This document shows positions 48,210 through 57,172 of a stretch of 64,000 bases of DNA, piece by piece. Source of the DNA: DASUPK01 sp963815665. Lineage in GTDB: Bacteria > Actinomycetota > Thermoleophilia > Solirubrobacterales > 70-9. The stretch is from contig CAWFHN010000023.1 of NCBI GenBank assembly GCA_963815665.1, positions 62,001 to 126,000 on the forward strand, written 5' to 3'. The translations under genes and the position numbers were made by a program. The first letter of the stretch is position 1, and each line of letters begins with the position of its first letter. The notes beneath the pieces are model-generated. The model was not told the DNA's origin and ran no database searches. It saw nothing but the letters and a program-made list of their open reading frames with translations.

Positions 48210-49228
48210 GGATCCTCGAAGTCACCCAGATGTGGCCCAGCCCGGAGCAGCCGGACCTGGGGAGCTTCCTGGTGCCGCTGACGCGGGAGATCGAGGCGCT
48301 GGGGCACGAGGTCCAGGTCGCGTCGATCAGCCAGCGCGGCGGCTCACGATCGAAGTACCTGCGCCTTGTCAGCCAGTCTCGCGAGGCTGCGCGCCGGTTC
48401 CGCCCGGACGTGGTCTTCGCCCACTTTCTCTTCCCGTCCGGAGCGGCCGGGGCGCTCGCCGCCCGAGCGGCCGGGGCCCCTCTGGTGGTGATGGCCCACG
48501 GGCAGGACGTCGCCAACCTGGGGCGGATCCCTGGAGTCACGGCGGCCACCCGTTGGGTCCTGCGCCGCTCCTCCGCGGTGATAGCCAACTCGCGCTGGCT
48601 CGCCGGGCGCCTCACGGAGCGCATTCCGGCGGCCGAGCCGAAGATCGAGATCGCGGACTGCGGCGTCGATCTCGATGCCTTCTCGCCTCGTCCGGCTGCC
48701 GACGCGCAAAGCGAGCTCGGCTGGGACGGCGACGGCCCCGGGTTTCTCTGCGTCGGCTCGCTGATCGAGCGAAAGAACGTGGTGCGCCTCGCCGACGCGT
48801 TCGCCTCGCTCGGGCGTGGGCGCCTCGCCTTCGTCGGCGATGGGCCCCTGCGGGAGACCCTGGAGGGCCGCGCCGGGGTCACGATGGCCGGCCGGATCCC
48901 GCAGGCCGAGGTCCCCCGCTGGGTGGCCGCCTGCGACGTGCTCTGCCAGCCCTCCTTGACCGAGCCCTTCGGGCAGGCGACCCTCGAGGCGATGGCGATG
49001 GAGCGCAGCGTCCTCACCACGAAGGTCGGCGGCCCGCCCGAGTTCGTCACGCCCGAGGCCGGAGTCCTGGTCAACCCGGAGGACACCGACGCGCTGGTTG
49101 CCGCAATGACACAGGCCGCCGAACTGCCATCGCCCAACCCCGCCGCGAGGACGGCGGCGGAGGCTCACGACGTCAAGCACGAGGCGACGCGCATGGCCGA
49201 GCTCCTCGCGCGGGTCGTCAGCGCCTGA
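48206..49228 (+). CDS. Glycosyltransferase, family 4 (GT-B)
   Basis: 340 residues: N-terminal L-R-E-I-E-A-L-G-H-E-V-Q-type segment (T-R-E-I-E-A-L-G-H-E-V-Q near 24), A-H-G-Q-D-V-A-N near 95, V-G-S-L-I-E-R-K-N near 188 and P-F-G-Q-A-T-L-E-A-M-A near 250 (E-x7-E donor motif). GTG start overlaps the upstream TGA. Together with the previous gene it forms a two-gene plus-strand unit that converges on the flippase gene. Confidence 0.9.
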   Translation: MRILEVTQMWPSPEQPDLGSFLVPLTREIEALGHEVQVASISQRGGSRSKYLRLVSQSREAARRFRPDVVFAHFLFPSGAAGALAARAAGAPLVVMAHGQDVANLGRIPGVTAATRWVLRRSSAVIANSRWLAGRLTERIPAAEPKIEIADCGVDLDAFSPRPAADAQSELGWDGDGPGFLCVGSLIERKNVVRLADAFASLGRGRLAFVGDGPLRETLEGRAGVTMAGRIPQAEVPRWVAACDVLCQPSLTEPFGQATLEAMAMERSVLTTKVGGPPEFVTPEAGVLVNPEDTDALVAAMTQAAELPSPNPAARTAAEAHDVKHEATRMAELLARVVSA

Positions 49229-49234
49229 TTCCGA

Positions 49235-50821
49235 CTAGCGGATCGCGTCCTCGTCTCGCTGCTCGGCCTCGATGGTGTCGCGGGTCAGGCGCGGGCCGCG
49301 ACCCGGCCGCTCCTCCGACGCCTCCGCTTCCCGCTGGGGCTCCTCCTCGGGTGCCTCGCGGAGGTTGCTGAGCGCCGCCCTCACCGTCGCGGGGCTGAGG
49401 ACCCGGCCGGCAGCCTCGCGTTCCTCGTCGTTCAGGAACCCGGAGAACCAGAGCAGCAGCGGGTAGGCCAGCCAGAGGACCGTGCGCCCCGCGAGGCCAC
49501 CGATGCCCGAGGTCGGCAGCAGCAGCTCCCCGGCCGCAACGAGGACGACGGCCAGGCCGGTCGCCTGCGCCAAGCGCAGCCACTCGTAGGGCACCTTGAA
49601 CAGCCGCTGCGTGAAGACGTACATGAGGACGAGCACCACCGCGTACGAGGCCACCAGGGACACGCCGGCGCCGACGATCCCCATCGAGGGCAGCAGGATC
49701 AGGTTGAGGGCGATGTTCACCACCGTTCCCGCGCCGGTCGCGGGGAAGTTGAACTCGGTTCGCCCGGTGCGGCCGAGGATGATCACCAGCACCAGATAGA
49801 GCGCGTAGAGCATCACGCCGGTCGAGATCAGGCCGATCGTCTTGTAGGAGTCGAAGAACTCAGGCGCCGCCAGGACGCGCACGATCCAGCGCGAGAGCAG
49901 CCACATCCCCGCCACGAAGAAGGTCGTCACGGAGACGAACCAGGTGACGATCACGGCGTAGGCCTTCCTGGCCTCGTCGTCGTCGGTGATCGAGTAGGCG
50001 AGCGGCGGCCAGGCGAGCTGGAAGCCCTTGACCAGGACGTTGACGGCCTGCGCGAACTTGACGGAGAGGCTGTAGAGACCCGCGTCGCCCAGCCCGACGA
50101 TGCGGACGATCAGCAGCCGGTCGATGAAGTTGAGCGAGTAGAGGGAGAGCTCCGCCGGCATCGTCGGCAGGCCCCAGCGCAGCATCCGGCGCCAGAGCGG
50201 GAAGTCGGGGATCACGGCCAGCCGGCGCCTCTGAGCGAACACCAGGCCCGCCAGGAAGATGGCGCCCGTCGCGTACTGGCCCCAGAGCAGGCCGCTGGCG
50301 CCCTTGTCCTGCCCCACCACCAGCCAGACGGTGACCGGGATCGTCACCAGGACGTTCGAGACTGTGAAGGCGAAGTACGCCTTGGCGCGCTCGTCGAGCC
50401 GGAAGAGGGCCGTGAGGAACTCGAACATCGTGAAGACCCAGAGCCCGAAGATCGCGATCCGCATCAGGTCCGGGTCCGAGTGGTCGAGCAGGAGCCTGGA
50501 GAGCGGCTCGGCGAGAGGAAGCGCGATCGCCAGGCCGATGGTCGTGGTCCAGAGCAGCGAGGCGAACGCGGTCTTCACCACCTGTTCCGGGTCCTCGCCG
50601 GACTGGTAATAGAAGCGCAGCAGGGCCTCGATGATCCCCAGCCGGATCACGATGCTGGCGGCGATCACGCCGGTGATCAGCACCTCCGCCGCGCCGTAGT
50701 CGGCCGGCGTCAGATACCGCGTGTAGAGCGGCAGCAGCGCGACCGCGATCAGCTTCGAGATCACGCTGGAGGCCGTGTACGCGGCCCCCGTGGTCGCCAG
50801 GCGGCGGAGGTATCCGGTCAT
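49235..50821 (-). CDS. Polysaccharide flippase (Wzx/MATE-like)
   Basis: 528 residues, 12-14 helices, MOP superfamily (N-terminal Y-T-A-S-S-V-I-S-K-L and L-T-P-A-D-Y-G-A-A-E typical of Wzx). A charged cytoplasmic C-terminal tail of about 60 residues (E-E-P-Q-R-E-A-E-A-S-E-E-R) follows the last helix. Moves lipid-linked repeat units across the membrane. Genes 49235-55575 form one minus-strand block. Confidence 0.9.
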   Translation of the reverse strand: MTGYLRRLATTGAAYTASSVISKLIAVALLPLYTRYLTPADYGAAEVLITGVIAASIVIRLGIIEALLRFYYQSGEDPEQVVKTAFASLLWTTTIGLAIALPLAEPLSRLLLDHSDPDLMRIAIFGLWVFTMFEFLTALFRLDERAKAYFAFTVSNVLVTIPVTVWLVVGQDKGASGLLWGQYATGAIFLAGLVFAQRRRLAVIPDFPLWRRMLRWGLPTMPAELSLYSLNFIDRLLIVRIVGLGDAGLYSLSVKFAQAVNVLVKGFQLAWPPLAYSITDDDEARKAYAVIVTWFVSVTTFFVAGMWLLSRWIVRVLAAPEFFDSYKTIGLISTGVMLYALYLVLVIILGRTGRTEFNFPATGAGTVVNIALNLILLPSMGIVGAGVSLVASYAVVLVLMYVFTQRLFKVPYEWLRLAQATGLAVVLVAAGELLLPTSGIGGLAGRTVLWLAYPLLLWFSGFLNDEEREAAGRVLSPATVRAALSNLREAPEEEPQREAEASEERPGRGPRLTRDTIEAEQRDEDAIR

Positions 50822-50824
50822 GGG

Positions 50825-52375
50825 CTACTCCGGAGACTGACGCGGGGAGGCGCCAGAGGACGCCACATCGGTCCCAGACGCAGGCCATTCGCCCGCCCCA
50901 ACCTCGGCGGCCAACACGCCGCCCACGGCGAGCAGCGCCCACGTGAGCGGGTCGGTGAGGTACGCCGCGTAGCCGATCGTGTGGACGAGCAGCGCACCAA
51001 AAGCGGCGGCGATGCCGATCCTCGCGGGCGTCAGCTCGCCGCGATCGCCCTCAGCGAGCGATCGGAACGGGGCGCCGAGCCCGGGCGCCATCTCGCGCAT
51101 GCCGCCAACCATGGCCCAGAGGGCGGCGGCGAGCAGCGCGAGGTACGCGATCACCCCGATCGCGCCTTGCTCCGACGCCACCGTCACCGGCTCGCTGTGA
51201 GAGATGGTCGTTTCTCCAGGCGGCACGTTCTCCTCCCGGGCGAATTCCTTGGAGAACGAGGCCGAGCCGTAGCCGAACAGGGGGCGATGCTTGGCGAGCT
51301 TCAACCCACCGGAGACCAGCGTCCCGTGACCCTCGGTGTTGAGCGACCCCGAGCCGCTCGAGGAGCTTCGGACGACGAGCCCGACGCCGACGAGAACCAC
51401 CGCGACGAGCGTCGCTATCGCCGTCCAGCGGAAACTCCAGCGGAGAGCGACCAGGACGACCAACCCGGCGAAGAGCGCGATGAAGCTCGTCTGCGAGAAG
51501 GCGAAGACGAGGCCGGCGAAGGCGATCGCGACGACCGCGGCGAGGGTGAACGCGAGAATCCGATTCGCCACCCAGAGCAGGGTCGTGGTGGAGAGCAGGA
51601 TCGTCAGCAGGAGATAGCGGCCGTAGATATTCGGGTCCCAGAAGAGGGAGTTGACACGGAAGTAGAAGTGGAAGTTGTTGGAGGCCTCGAGCTTCCCGTT
51701 CCAGAAGATGTGCTCGGTCGCGAACTGTCCGATCCCGATGCCCGCCAGGATCAGCCCCTCCACCAGCAGGACGCCAAGCGCGAGCCGCAGCAGGCGACGG
51801 TCCCAGGTCGCCTCCGCGAGCAGTGAGAAGAGGATCGCGAAGGGGATCAGGAAGAAGCCGACGTTGCGAGCGGCGAATGGGATGTCGGGCGAGTACACGG
51901 TCTGGAGCGCGTAGAGGCAGATCACCACCACCAGCGCGACCACCAGCGGCTTCGGCAGCTTGCGGAGCCGCGTCTCACCGCGCAGCGTCGCCACGACTGT
52001 GGCCAGCACGCCTGACCCGATCACCACGTACAGCGGCACCAGCAGATTCACCGCGTCTCCCCCGGCCACGTGCAACCGCACGCGGAACGGCAGGGCGGCG
52101 ATCAGGAGCAGCGGGAGCAGGATCGGCCAGCGCAGCATCGCCGCTGCCCCGATCGCCAGCACGACGATGCCACCGACGATCGCGCCGGCGAACTCGAGAT
52201 GGTGCTCGCGCAGGTTCCGCAGGTCGTCCCAGCCCTGGCCGGTGATCAGCGCGAGGGCGAGTGCACCGGCGAGGACGAGACCGCCCGCGCGGAGGCGGGG
52301 ATCCGAAGCCAGAAATGACACCGACAGCGCGGCGGCGGCGCCCAGGCACCCCGCGACCTCGAGGGCGTGGATCAC
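50825..52375 (-). CDS. O-antigen ligase/polymerase family protein (Wzy-like)
   Basis: 516 residues, about 12 helices with a large external loop in the middle (about 225-260: N-N-F-H-F-Y-F-R-V-N and F-W-D-P-N-I-Y-G-R-Y) and another near 335-385. The latter contains P-L-F-G-Y-G-S-A-S-F-S, the usual Wzy_C signature region. It starts with GTG and overlaps the upstream stop. Polymerase of repeat units is likeliest in this locus; ligase is possible. Confidence 0.85.
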   Translation of the reverse strand: MIHALEVAGCLGAAAALSVSFLASDPRLRAGGLVLAGALALALITGQGWDDLRNLREHHLEFAGAIVGGIVVLAIGAAAMLRWPILLPLLLIAALPFRVRLHVAGGDAVNLLVPLYVVIGSGVLATVVATLRGETRLRKLPKPLVVALVVVICLYALQTVYSPDIPFAARNVGFFLIPFAILFSLLAEATWDRRLLRLALGVLLVEGLILAGIGIGQFATEHIFWNGKLEASNNFHFYFRVNSLFWDPNIYGRYLLLTILLSTTTLLWVANRILAFTLAAVVAIAFAGLVFAFSQTSFIALFAGLVVLVALRWSFRWTAIATLVAVVLVGVGLVVRSSSSGSGSLNTEGHGTLVSGGLKLAKHRPLFGYGSASFSKEFAREENVPPGETTISHSEPVTVASEQGAIGVIAYLALLAAALWAMVGGMREMAPGLGAPFRSLAEGDRGELTPARIGIAAAFGALLVHTIGYAAYLTDPLTWALLAVGGVLAAEVGAGEWPASGTDVASSGASPRQSPE

Positions 52376-52794
52376 GACGGGCCCCCCTGCTTCGCGCGGA
52401 TGTTGAGGTGCTCGCCGGAGACCGCTGTGCGGTCGGCCCGCTCAAGGGTGAACCGCAGGTGGTAGACGCCGGGCGGGGCGGGCCGCCCGGCCGACGTCCT
52501 CCCATCCCAATCGAAGCAGTGCGGGGTGTCGCCGCCATCGAGCTCGCGATCGCCGAGAACCCGGATCGAGCGGTCCGAGCGGTCCACCACCGAGACCTGG
52601 ACCCTGTCGTCGCGCGTCAGCACGAAGCAGGCCCGATAGCGCGGCCCTGGCCGTGTCTTCCATCGAATCGCGCTGACTACCGGGCCCTCGTCACGCAGGT
52701 GCTGGGTGACGACGATCGCGGCGGCGGTCGCCACCAGCAGGAAGGTCACCGCGACGACGGAGATCAGGACGGCCGGTCGGCTGCGCTCGCTCAC
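52372..52794 (-). CDS. Membrane-anchored Ig-like (FlgD-type) domain protein
   Basis: 140 residues, one helix at about 9-30, then a beta-sandwich ending F-D-W-D-G-R-T-S-A-G-R-P-A-P-P-G-V-Y-H-L-R-F-T-L, which is the FlgD Ig-like/gliding-motility C-terminal pattern. Only the Ig domain is present and no flagellar genes are nearby, so a surface-structural role in the polysaccharide locus is more likely. It overlaps the Wzy-like gene. Confidence 0.75.
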   Translation of the reverse strand: MSERSRPAVLISVVAVTFLLVATAAAIVVTQHLRDEGPVVSAIRWKTRPGPRYRACFVLTRDDRVQVSVVDRSDRSIRVLGDRELDGGDTPHCFDWDGRTSAGRPAPPGVYHLRFTLERADRTAVSGEHLNIRAKQGGPS

Positions 52795-52819
52795 AGGGCG
52801 GCCGGTCTACCGGCTTGGC

Positions 52820-53662
52820 TCAGATTCCCGAGCCGGTCGTGGCGCTGGCCCCAGTGTCGGTCGACGCCCCCGCCTTGTCATCCCCGAGGACGACGGCGAC
52901 CGGGTCTCCCTCGGCGGCCTGCCGGACCTCGTTGTTCATGGGCTGCGACTTCTGAATTCCGACCACCTGGCCGATGATCGGAGCGCACTCCCTGCCGTCG
53001 GACGGGTCGAACATGACGACGCTGGTGGCGAACGGAGTCGAGGTGTTGCCGACGGGGCCGACCTTGTATTGGGCCTTCTTGAGCTGGCCGGCGGACGAGG
53101 CTGCAAGACCCGGGGTCGCGGTCCCGTTGAGCACGGACACCTTGGTCCGCCCGGGGGGACATGGCCCCTTGCCCTTCGCCGCCCCGTCGGAGGTCGTCGA
53201 GTCGGACGATCCGCCGGTGATCCGCGTGACGCCGAACGCCACGCCGGCGACCAGCAGGATCCCGCCGACGACGACCACCGCGAGCGAAAGGGGCTCCGAC
53301 AGCCAGGCGGGGCGCTCGCGGCCCGGGCCCCGGCGGCGTTGCTCGAAGCGCTGGCGGCGTTGCGCCGCCTGGCGGGCGAGCTCAGCCCGCCTGAAGGCCT
53401 CAGCCTCGTTGGGAGCCGTCGCGGCGGCGGCGACCGCGGCCTTCTCCGGCTCCTTGGTCGTGGAGGCCACCGCGGCGGCCTCCCTCTCGGCGGGGGCGAC
53501 CGACTCCCCGTCCTCTGAGCCACCCTCGACGAGAAAGCTCGCCTGGTCGCGCAGACGGCGCACGTCGCGAGCCTGCGCGAAGTAGAGCAGCGCGAGAAGG
53601 GCCAAGCCCAGGAACGAGGCGAGGCCCGCGACTGCGCCGACTTCCTTCAAGAGACTGCTCAT
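52820..53662 (-). CDS. LytR_C-domain envelope protein
   Basis: 280 residues. Helix 1 near 8-28, a long charged Ala/Glu/Arg-rich coiled-coil-like cytoplasmic part (40-125), helix 2 near 128-148, then an external LytR C-terminal domain (K-V-S-V-L-N-G-T-A-T-P-G-L-A near 174). The LCP phosphotransferase domain of LytR is absent. LytR_C domains are common in wall-teichoic-acid and arabinogalactan-type ligase loci, so a role in polymer attachment is possible. Confidence 0.78.
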   Translation of the reverse strand: MSSLLKEVGAVAGLASFLGLALLALLYFAQARDVRRLRDQASFLVEGGSEDGESVAPAEREAAAVASTTKEPEKAAVAAAATAPNEAEAFRRAELARQAAQRRQRFEQRRRGPGRERPAWLSEPLSLAVVVVGGILLVAGVAFGVTRITGGSSDSTTSDGAAKGKGPCPPGRTKVSVLNGTATPGLAASSAGQLKKAQYKVGPVGNTSTPFATSVVMFDPSDGRECAPIIGQVVGIQKSQPMNNEVRQAAEGDPVAVVLGDDKAGASTDTGASATTGSGI

Positions 53663-53679
53663 GGCCGCGGCGCGGGATG

Positions 53680-55575
53680 TTAAGCGGTCAGGTCGTCGAC
53701 GGGCACCGGGGTGCCGCGCCTGGCGGAGACCAGCTCGACGGTCTGCTCCGCGAGGTCCGCCTCGTCACCGTCGCGGATCATCGCCTCGAGGCGGGTGAGG
53801 GTTCCGTTGACCCACTCCGGATCGAGCGGAGCGTGGCGCACGGCGCGGACGATCCGGTCCGAAGCGGTGGGCTGTGGCCGCTCATCCGAGTTGAAGAGCT
53901 CCTCGGCGAGCTTCTCCCCGGGACGGGCGCCGACGAACTCGACCGCGATGTCGACCTCGGGCTCGTAGCCGGCCAGGCGAATCATGTTGTGGGCGAGTTC
54001 GACGATCTTCACCGGCTCGCCCATCTCGAGGACGAAGACCTCGCCGCTGGCGCCGCCGAGGTCACCCGAGCGGATCACAAGCTGCACGGCCTCCGGGATC
54101 GTCATGAAGTACCGGCTCATCTCCGGGTCGGTCACGGTGACCGGGCCGCCGCGCTCGATCTGACCGCGGAAGATCGGCACCACGCTCCCGGAGGACGCCA
54201 GGACGTTGCCGAAGCGAACCGTGACGAAACGGGTCTGCGGGTGCTTGCGACCGGCCGCCTCGACGATCCACTCCGCCATCGCCTTCGAGGCACCCATCAC
54301 CGTGCGGGGATTGACGGCCTTGTCGGTGGAGACGAGGACGAAGCGCTCGCAGCCGGATGCGACCGCCGTCTCGGCGGTGACCTTGGTGGCCATCGCGTTG
54401 TTGCGGATCGCCTCCAGCGGATTCGCCTCCATCAGGGGGACGTGCTTGTAGGCGGCGGCGTGGAACACGACGGACGGCTTGAAGCGCTGCATCACCTCGA
54501 GCATCCTGTCGCCCTCCTTGCAGTCGGCGAGCACGGACTCGATCTGGGTGAAGTGCCGCTCCTCGGTCATCTCCCTGTCGATCTGGAAGAGGTTGTCCTC
54601 AGCGTGGTCGAGGAGGACCAGCAGCTTGGGCCGAACCCGGGCGATCTGGCGGACCAGCTCGGAGCCGATCGAGCCACCGGCGCCCGTCACCATGACGACC
54701 TTGTCCTGGATGTAGGCGCCGACGCGGTCGAGCTCCATCTTCACGGGCTCGCGGCCGAGGACGTCCTCTACCTGGACCTCGCGCAGCTGCCGGGTGAGCT
54801 GGACGCCGCCACGGAGCAGCTCGAAGACGGTCGGCAGAGTCCGCACGGGGACGTCTCGCTCGCGGCACGCCGTCACCACGCGGCCGCGAAGCACTCCCGG
54901 AGCTGACGGGATCGCGACGATCACCTCGTCGGGGTGGAACTCGTCCAGGATCTCTCCCACCTCGTCGGTGGTGCCAAGGACGTTGAGGCTGTGCAGGCGC
55001 ATGCCACGCTTGCGCGGGTCGTCGTCGAGGAAGCCGATCGCACGTGCCGCCAGGTTCGGGTTGAGCTGCATCTCGCGCGCGACCATCTGACCGCCGGAGC
55101 CGGCCCCGACGACCAGCACGCGCCTCGCGCCGCGCACCTCTCGGCGCGCCAGCCGCTCCACCAGCACCATCCGGACCAGCGCACGGGCGCCGCCGATCGC
55201 AAAGACGGTGAGCAGGAAGTAGCTGACCACGACCGAGCGCGGGATCTGGTCGTCGAACGGCTTCAGCAGCAGAAAGGCGATCGCCAGGATCGCCGTCGAG
55301 ACCGCGCAGGCGCGCAGCACGGCGATCATGTCCGGGAGCCGGAAATAGCGCCACCACTTCTCGTACAGGCCGAAGGCGTAGAAGATGATCAGCTGGCCGG
55401 CGACCACGAAGCCGATTGAGTGCCCGAGCATGTGGTCGTAGCGGCCAGGGATGCCGCCCGGGGCATCGAGGAATCGCAACCTGAAGGCCAGGTAGTAGGC
55501 GGCCGCGATGAGGATTGCATCCGCGGCGATCTGGATCAGGCGGTGCCTGTAGACGGGGTGCTTGAACCGCTCCAC
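53680..55575 (-). CDS. CapD/WbpM-like nucleotide-sugar 4,6-dehydratase
   Basis: 631 residues. Four N-terminal helices (13-130), a CoA-binding-like Rossmann fold (V-V-G-A-G-S-G-G near 152), then an SDR domain with T-G-A-G-G-S-I-G-S-E near 295, S-T-D-K-A-V-N-P-R near 423 and M-G-A-S-K. This is the WbpM/PglF long type, making UDP-4-keto-6-deoxy sugars. Implies a 6-deoxy or diamino sugar in the polymer. First gene of the minus-strand block. Confidence 0.93.
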   Translation of the reverse strand: MERFKHPVYRHRLIQIAADAILIAAAYYLAFRLRFLDAPGGIPGRYDHMLGHSIGFVVAGQLIIFYAFGLYEKWWRYFRLPDMIAVLRACAVSTAILAIAFLLLKPFDDQIPRSVVVSYFLLTVFAIGGARALVRMVLVERLARREVRGARRVLVVGAGSGGQMVAREMQLNPNLAARAIGFLDDDPRKRGMRLHSLNVLGTTDEVGEILDEFHPDEVIVAIPSAPGVLRGRVVTACRERDVPVRTLPTVFELLRGGVQLTRQLREVQVEDVLGREPVKMELDRVGAYIQDKVVMVTGAGGSIGSELVRQIARVRPKLLVLLDHAEDNLFQIDREMTEERHFTQIESVLADCKEGDRMLEVMQRFKPSVVFHAAAYKHVPLMEANPLEAIRNNAMATKVTAETAVASGCERFVLVSTDKAVNPRTVMGASKAMAEWIVEAAGRKHPQTRFVTVRFGNVLASSGSVVPIFRGQIERGGPVTVTDPEMSRYFMTIPEAVQLVIRSGDLGGASGEVFVLEMGEPVKIVELAHNMIRLAGYEPEVDIAVEFVGARPGEKLAEELFNSDERPQPTASDRIVRAVRHAPLDPEWVNGTLTRLEAMIRDGDEADLAEQTVELVSARRGTPVPVDDLTA

Positions 55576-55610
55576 GCGAGCAGCACTCTAGCCCCTACCA
55601 TGCCGCCCCT

Positions 55611-56258
55611 GTGACCGGGCTCATTCTTCTGACCGGCGCCGTCACCGACAAGCTGGTCGACTTCGCCACCAACCTGATCGGGGACGCTGGATACGCCGGT
55701 GTCTTCGCCCTGATGACGCTCGAGAGCGCGCTGATCCCGATCCCGAGCGAGGCGACGATGCTGTTCGCCGGCTTCAAGGTCGACGACGGCACCCTCACCC
55801 TGTTCGGCATCGTGGCGGCGGGAGTGGCCGGCAACGTTGTCGGCTCCTGGATCGCCTACGCGATCGGCTACTACGGCCGCCTGGAGCTGCTGGAGCGACA
55901 CCGCGTCTTTCACGTCAACAAGCGCCACCTGGACTGGGCCGAGACCTGGTTCACCCGCCACGGCGATGCCACCGTCTTCTTCTCCCGGATGCTGCCGATC
56001 GTCCGGACCTTCATCTCGCTACCGGCGGGAATCGCACGGATGCCCTTCTGGCGCTTTACCTGGCTCACGCTCGCCGGCTGCATCCCCTGGGTACTGGCGC
56101 TGGGCCTTCTGGGCAAGGAGGTCGGCAGCAACTGGCACAAGTGGAAGGACCACCTGCAGTACCTCGACTACGCGGTCCTGGTGGCCATCATCGCGCTGGT
56201 CGTCTGGGCGCTGATCAAGCGCCGCCGCGGCCGTGCCGAACCCGTCACCGAGGGCTGA
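55611..56258 (+). CDS. DedA family membrane protein
   Basis: 215 residues, six-helix SNARE-associated/DedA protein: F-A-L-M-T-L-E-S-A-L-I-P-I-P-S-E near 37, G-N-V-V-G-S-W-I-A-Y, F-F-S-R-M-L-P-I-V-R-T-F-I-S-L-P-A-G near 122. DedA proteins recycle lipids such as undecaprenyl phosphate or support membrane potential. It is coupled (TGATG) with uppP, which fits a lipid-carrier role. Confidence 0.92.
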   Translation: MTGLILLTGAVTDKLVDFATNLIGDAGYAGVFALMTLESALIPIPSEATMLFAGFKVDDGTLTLFGIVAAGVAGNVVGSWIAYAIGYYGRLELLERHRVFHVNKRHLDWAETWFTRHGDATVFFSRMLPIVRTFISLPAGIARMPFWRFTWLTLAGCIPWVLALGLLGKEVGSNWHKWKDHLQYLDYAVLVAIIALVVWALIKRRRGRAEPVTEG

Positions 56259-57172
56259 TGGAACAGTCGAGGGCGATCGTCCTCGGCGCGGTGCAGGGGC
56301 CGACCGAGCTTCTCCCGGTCTCCAGCTCCGCCCACCTCACCCTGATCCCCTGGCTCGCCGGCTGGGATGCGGACGGCAGGGATCCCGAGCTGCAGAAGGC
56401 CTTCGAGGTGGCGCTGCACGCCGGCGCCGCGGCGGCGCTTCTGATCGGCCAGCGGCGGGTGATCGCCGACGAGCTCCGCTCGTTCGACCGCCGCAAGGCC
56501 TCCGTGATCGCCCTCTCCTTTCTGCCTCCGGCGCTGCTCGGCGTGGTGCTCGAGAAACCGATCGAGCGGCGACTCGGCGGGCCGCTCGCGACCGTGGCCG
56601 GTCTGCTGGCAGGTGCCGCCGGGATGGTGGTCGCCGATCGGCGGCCCCAGGCCAGGGACCGGGGCGCCGCAACCGCCGCCGACGGGCTCGCTCTCGGACT
56701 CGCCCAGGCCGCCGCCCTCGCCCCGGGTGTCTCCCGCAACGGCGCCACGCTGACCGCCGCCCGCTGGCGCGGCTTCTCACGGCAGCAGTCGAACATGCTC
56801 TCCCGGACCGTCGCCCTGCCGGTGATCGTCGCGGCGGCCGTGCTGAAGGGAATTCGCCTGCGGAAGCGGGGGCTGCCGCCCGAGGCGCGCGCCGGGTTCG
56901 CCGCCGGCACCGCGACCTCATTTGCGTCAACCCTCGCCTCTCAGGAGCTGATCCGGGTCGTGGAGCGCGACAGCGCCCTCTGGCCCTATGCCGCCTATCG
57001 CGCCGGCCTGGCCGGGGCGGTTCTCGCAAACCTGTGGCGGCGAAGGCGCGCTCGCCGCGTCTATCTGCGACCGGACGGAGTCGCGCAGGGCCCGAGCGGC
57101 AACCGCGCATCCGGAAATGGCGCCCCCAGCTGGGCGGGCGCAGGCACCGGTCCCGAGAGGCGACCGGGGTGA
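56258..57172 (+). CDS. uppP: Undecaprenyl-diphosphate phosphatase
   Basis: Recycles the lipid carrier for wall and polysaccharide synthesis. 304 residues. The N-terminal motif is G-A-V-Q-G-P-T-E-L-L-P-V-S-S-S-A-H and the second P-G-V-S-R-N-G, where the usual Ser of S-R-S-G is Asn. About eight helices. After about residue 262 a hydrophilic tail (G-N-R-A-S-G-N-G-A-P-S) extends beyond the normal length. The start is the ATG overlapping the DedA stop; purM overlaps at the end (GTGA). Confidence 0.9.
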   Translation: MEQSRAIVLGAVQGPTELLPVSSSAHLTLIPWLAGWDADGRDPELQKAFEVALHAGAAAALLIGQRRVIADELRSFDRRKASVIALSFLPPALLGVVLEKPIERRLGGPLATVAGLLAGAAGMVVADRRPQARDRGAATAADGLALGLAQAAALAPGVSRNGATLTAARWRGFSRQQSNMLSRTVALPVIVAAAVLKGIRLRKRGLPPEARAGFAAGTATSFASTLASQELIRVVERDSALWPYAAYRAGLAGAVLANLWRRRRARRVYLRPDGVAQGPSGNRASGNGAPSWAGAGTGPERRPG

